Below, in pieces: positions 62,190-64,000 of a DNA stretch of 64,000 nt. The stretch comes from Balaenoptera acutorostrata. Taxonomy: Eukaryota; Chordata; Mammalia; Artiodactyla; Balaenopteridae. Under the pieces are notes generated by a model. The model did not search any database. It saw nothing but the letters and a program-made list of their open reading frames with translations, and was not told where the DNA came from. The stretch's first letter is position 1; each line of letters begins with the position of its first letter. A program made the position numbers and the translations under genes. The stretch covers positions 6,370,606 through 6,434,605 of the forward strand of contig NC_080075.1 in NCBI RefSeq assembly GCF_949987535.1, written 5' to 3'.

Positions 62190-63410
62190 GAAAAGCAAAA
62201 AATAAACTGAAATTCATCCACATTAAAATCTATTGTGCTTCAAAGAACACTGTCAAGAAAGTGAAAAGACAACCCACAGCATGAGAGAAAGTATTTGCAA
62301 ATTATCTATCTGATAAGGGATTAGTATCCAGAATACATAAAGAACTCTTACAACTCAGCAGTCAAAAGATAACCCAAGTAAGAAATGAGAATCGTTTTTC
62401 TCCAAAGAAGATATACAAATGGCCAAGAAGCACAGAAAAAGATGCTCAAGTCATGAGGAAATGCAAATCAAAACCACAGTGAGATGCCACTTCACACACA
62501 TTAGGGTGTCCGTGCTAAAGAGGATGGACAGTGACAAATGTTGGCAAGGATGTGGAGAAATCAGAGCCCTGCTGCATTGCTGATGGGAATGTAAAACAGT
62601 AGAGCCGCTTTGGGAAACAGTTTGGCACTTCCTCAAAAAGCTAACCATAGAATTACCACATGACTCAGAAATGCTACTCCTAGGTATACACCCAAGAGAA
62701 ATGAAAACATATGTCTAAGCCAACACTTGTACAGAAATGTTCATAACAGTCTTATTCATAATAGCTAAAAGTTGGAAACAATCCAAATGTCCATCAACCA
62801 ATGAATGGATAAATAAAATGTGGTATATCCGTACAATGAAATATTACTTAGCAATAAAAAGAAATGAAGTACTGATACATGCCACAACACGGATGAAACT
62901 TGAAATGTTATGGCAAGTGAAAGAAGTCACACACACAAAAAGAAGCCGTATATTCTATGATTGCGTTCACATGAAATGTCCAGAAGAGGCAAATGGATAG
63001 AGACGGAAAATAGATTAAAGGTTGCCAGGAGCTGGGGACAGGGAGCAATGGGGAATGGCTGTAAATGGCTATGGGCTTCAGGGCTTCCCTGGTGGTCCAG
63101 TGGGTAAGACTCCACGCTCCCAATGCAGGGGGCCCAGGTTCGATCCCTGGTTGAGGAACTAGATCCCACATGCCGCAACTAAGGATTCCGCATGCCGCAA
63201 CTAAGACCCGGCGCAGCCTAAATAAATAAGTAAATATTTTTTTAAAAAATGGGCATGGGCTTCTTTTTGAGGTATTTAAAAATCTTCTGGAATTAGATGG
63301 TAGTGGTAGTTGTACAGCCCTGTGAATATACTAAAAATCATTCAATTATACACTTTAGAAGGATGAATTTTATGATTGGTGAATTACATCTCAATAATAA
63401 TTTAAGAAAT
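62190..63410 (+). mobile_element. L1 3' end (plus), interrupted by a SINE
   Basis: L1 ORF2 end (AGAACACTGTCAAGAAAGTG, GGAAACAGTTTGGCACTTCC, AATGTCCATCAACCAATGAA) and 3'UTR (AATTATACACTTTAGAAGGA, GTGAATTACATCTCAATAAT). Confidence 0.9.
63080..63254 (+). mobile_element. tRNA-SINE, subfamily C, nested in L1
   Basis: TSD ATGGGCTTC at 63071-63079 and 63255-63263. Signature GTAAGACTCCACGCTCCCA. Confidence 0.88.
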
Positions 63411-64000
63411 CATTAGAATAAATGGGAAGTAGGGTGCCCATCAATGCCAGCTTGCACACAGGACTCTTCACATAACTGGCAAAATGTAAAATATCCTCAC
63501 TGGGGGAAAAAGCAAACAAAAAAAACCAATCAAACAGCCACCATTCCTCAGCAGTGCCAACATATTTCTACAGAGCGCTTTTGTACCGTGCTGTATACAA
63601 TCGTCCTGAACAGACCTGCACAGACCCAGCCCTGAACCTCACACCAACCGGATGATGGTCACCTAAGATAATGCCTAATGTCCACTGCTGGTAACTGGAC
63701 ACGAGTGATTCCTTTTATTATCTACATTGTAAACTCTTGAATAGTTTCGCCACACAATTGCCAGATTGAGAAAATAGCAAAAGAAAACTGGGGAACAAGA
63801 AGTTCAGAAAAGTAGGGCAGGGTTGGCCACACACAAGCCAGAAGAAAGCACATGAAAGATGATTTGAGCAGGTCTTTGTGAGTGTGAGTGATTTACGCTG
63901 CCCAGTTATAAATATCAGGGAAAACGGTGACATGAAAGACAATTCTAAAAAAATTCAGATGTTGTCGTTTAGGGCATGGTGATTTTTTTTTTTTTAAAGA
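63411..64000. other. Right end, no gene recognised
   Basis: Non-coding. A T-run at about 63983-63995 may be the tail of a further minus-strand retroelement cut by the window edge. Confidence 0.4.

Overview
This is mammalian nuclear DNA, almost certainly from a cetartiodactyl and most likely a whale or dolphin. The genes have introns, most of the sequence is retrotransposon-derived, and about 28 tRNA-derived SINEs of the CHR type (head GGGCTTCCCTGGTGGCGCAG, B box GGTTCGAGCCC, A-rich tail) are scattered through it. Young copies carry a signature I associate with cetaceans. There is no operon, CRISPR array or bacterial or phage feature.

Two protein-coding genes lie tail to tail. On the plus strand, positions 1-14178 hold the last six coding exons of RNF149, a PA-TM-RING membrane E3 ubiquitin ligase. 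The protease-associated domain and signal peptide lie off the left edge. A long 3'UTR probably runs to an AATAAA at 18136. Inside that UTR, at 16388-16501, is a box C/D snoRNA with a perfect 7-bp terminal stem, read as SNORD89. On the minus strand, CNOT11, a subunit of the CCR4-NOT deadenylase complex, is complete: seven coding exons from the ATG at 36766 to the stop at 19856, with a CpG-island promoter at about 36080-37110. All splice sites and phases read here are consistent (224 residues of RNF149, 515 of CNOT11). The gene pair matches the mammalian synteny block at human 2q11.2.

Intron 1 of CNOT11 contains an intronless, frameshifted frataxin (FXN) retropseudogene on the opposite strand (about 33606-34640). 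From 37.1 kb to the right end I find no convincing protein gene. That half is a deep stack of repeats: L1 fragments on both strands, L2 and MIR relics, a Tigger2-like transposon with perfect 18-bp inverted repeats, hAT relics, two cleanly delimited solo LTRs with 4-bp target duplications, other LTR-like sequences and many SINEs. An orphan GC-rich, CpG-rich patch sits at about 59.54-59.87 kb.

No wholly new biological system is evident. The most interesting items are the snoRNA embedded in exonic 3'UTR, the frataxin retrocopy, the nested insertion histories, a SINE with a duplicated head, a 63-bp inverted repeat, and a weak CNOT11 start codon followed by a strong in-frame ATG.
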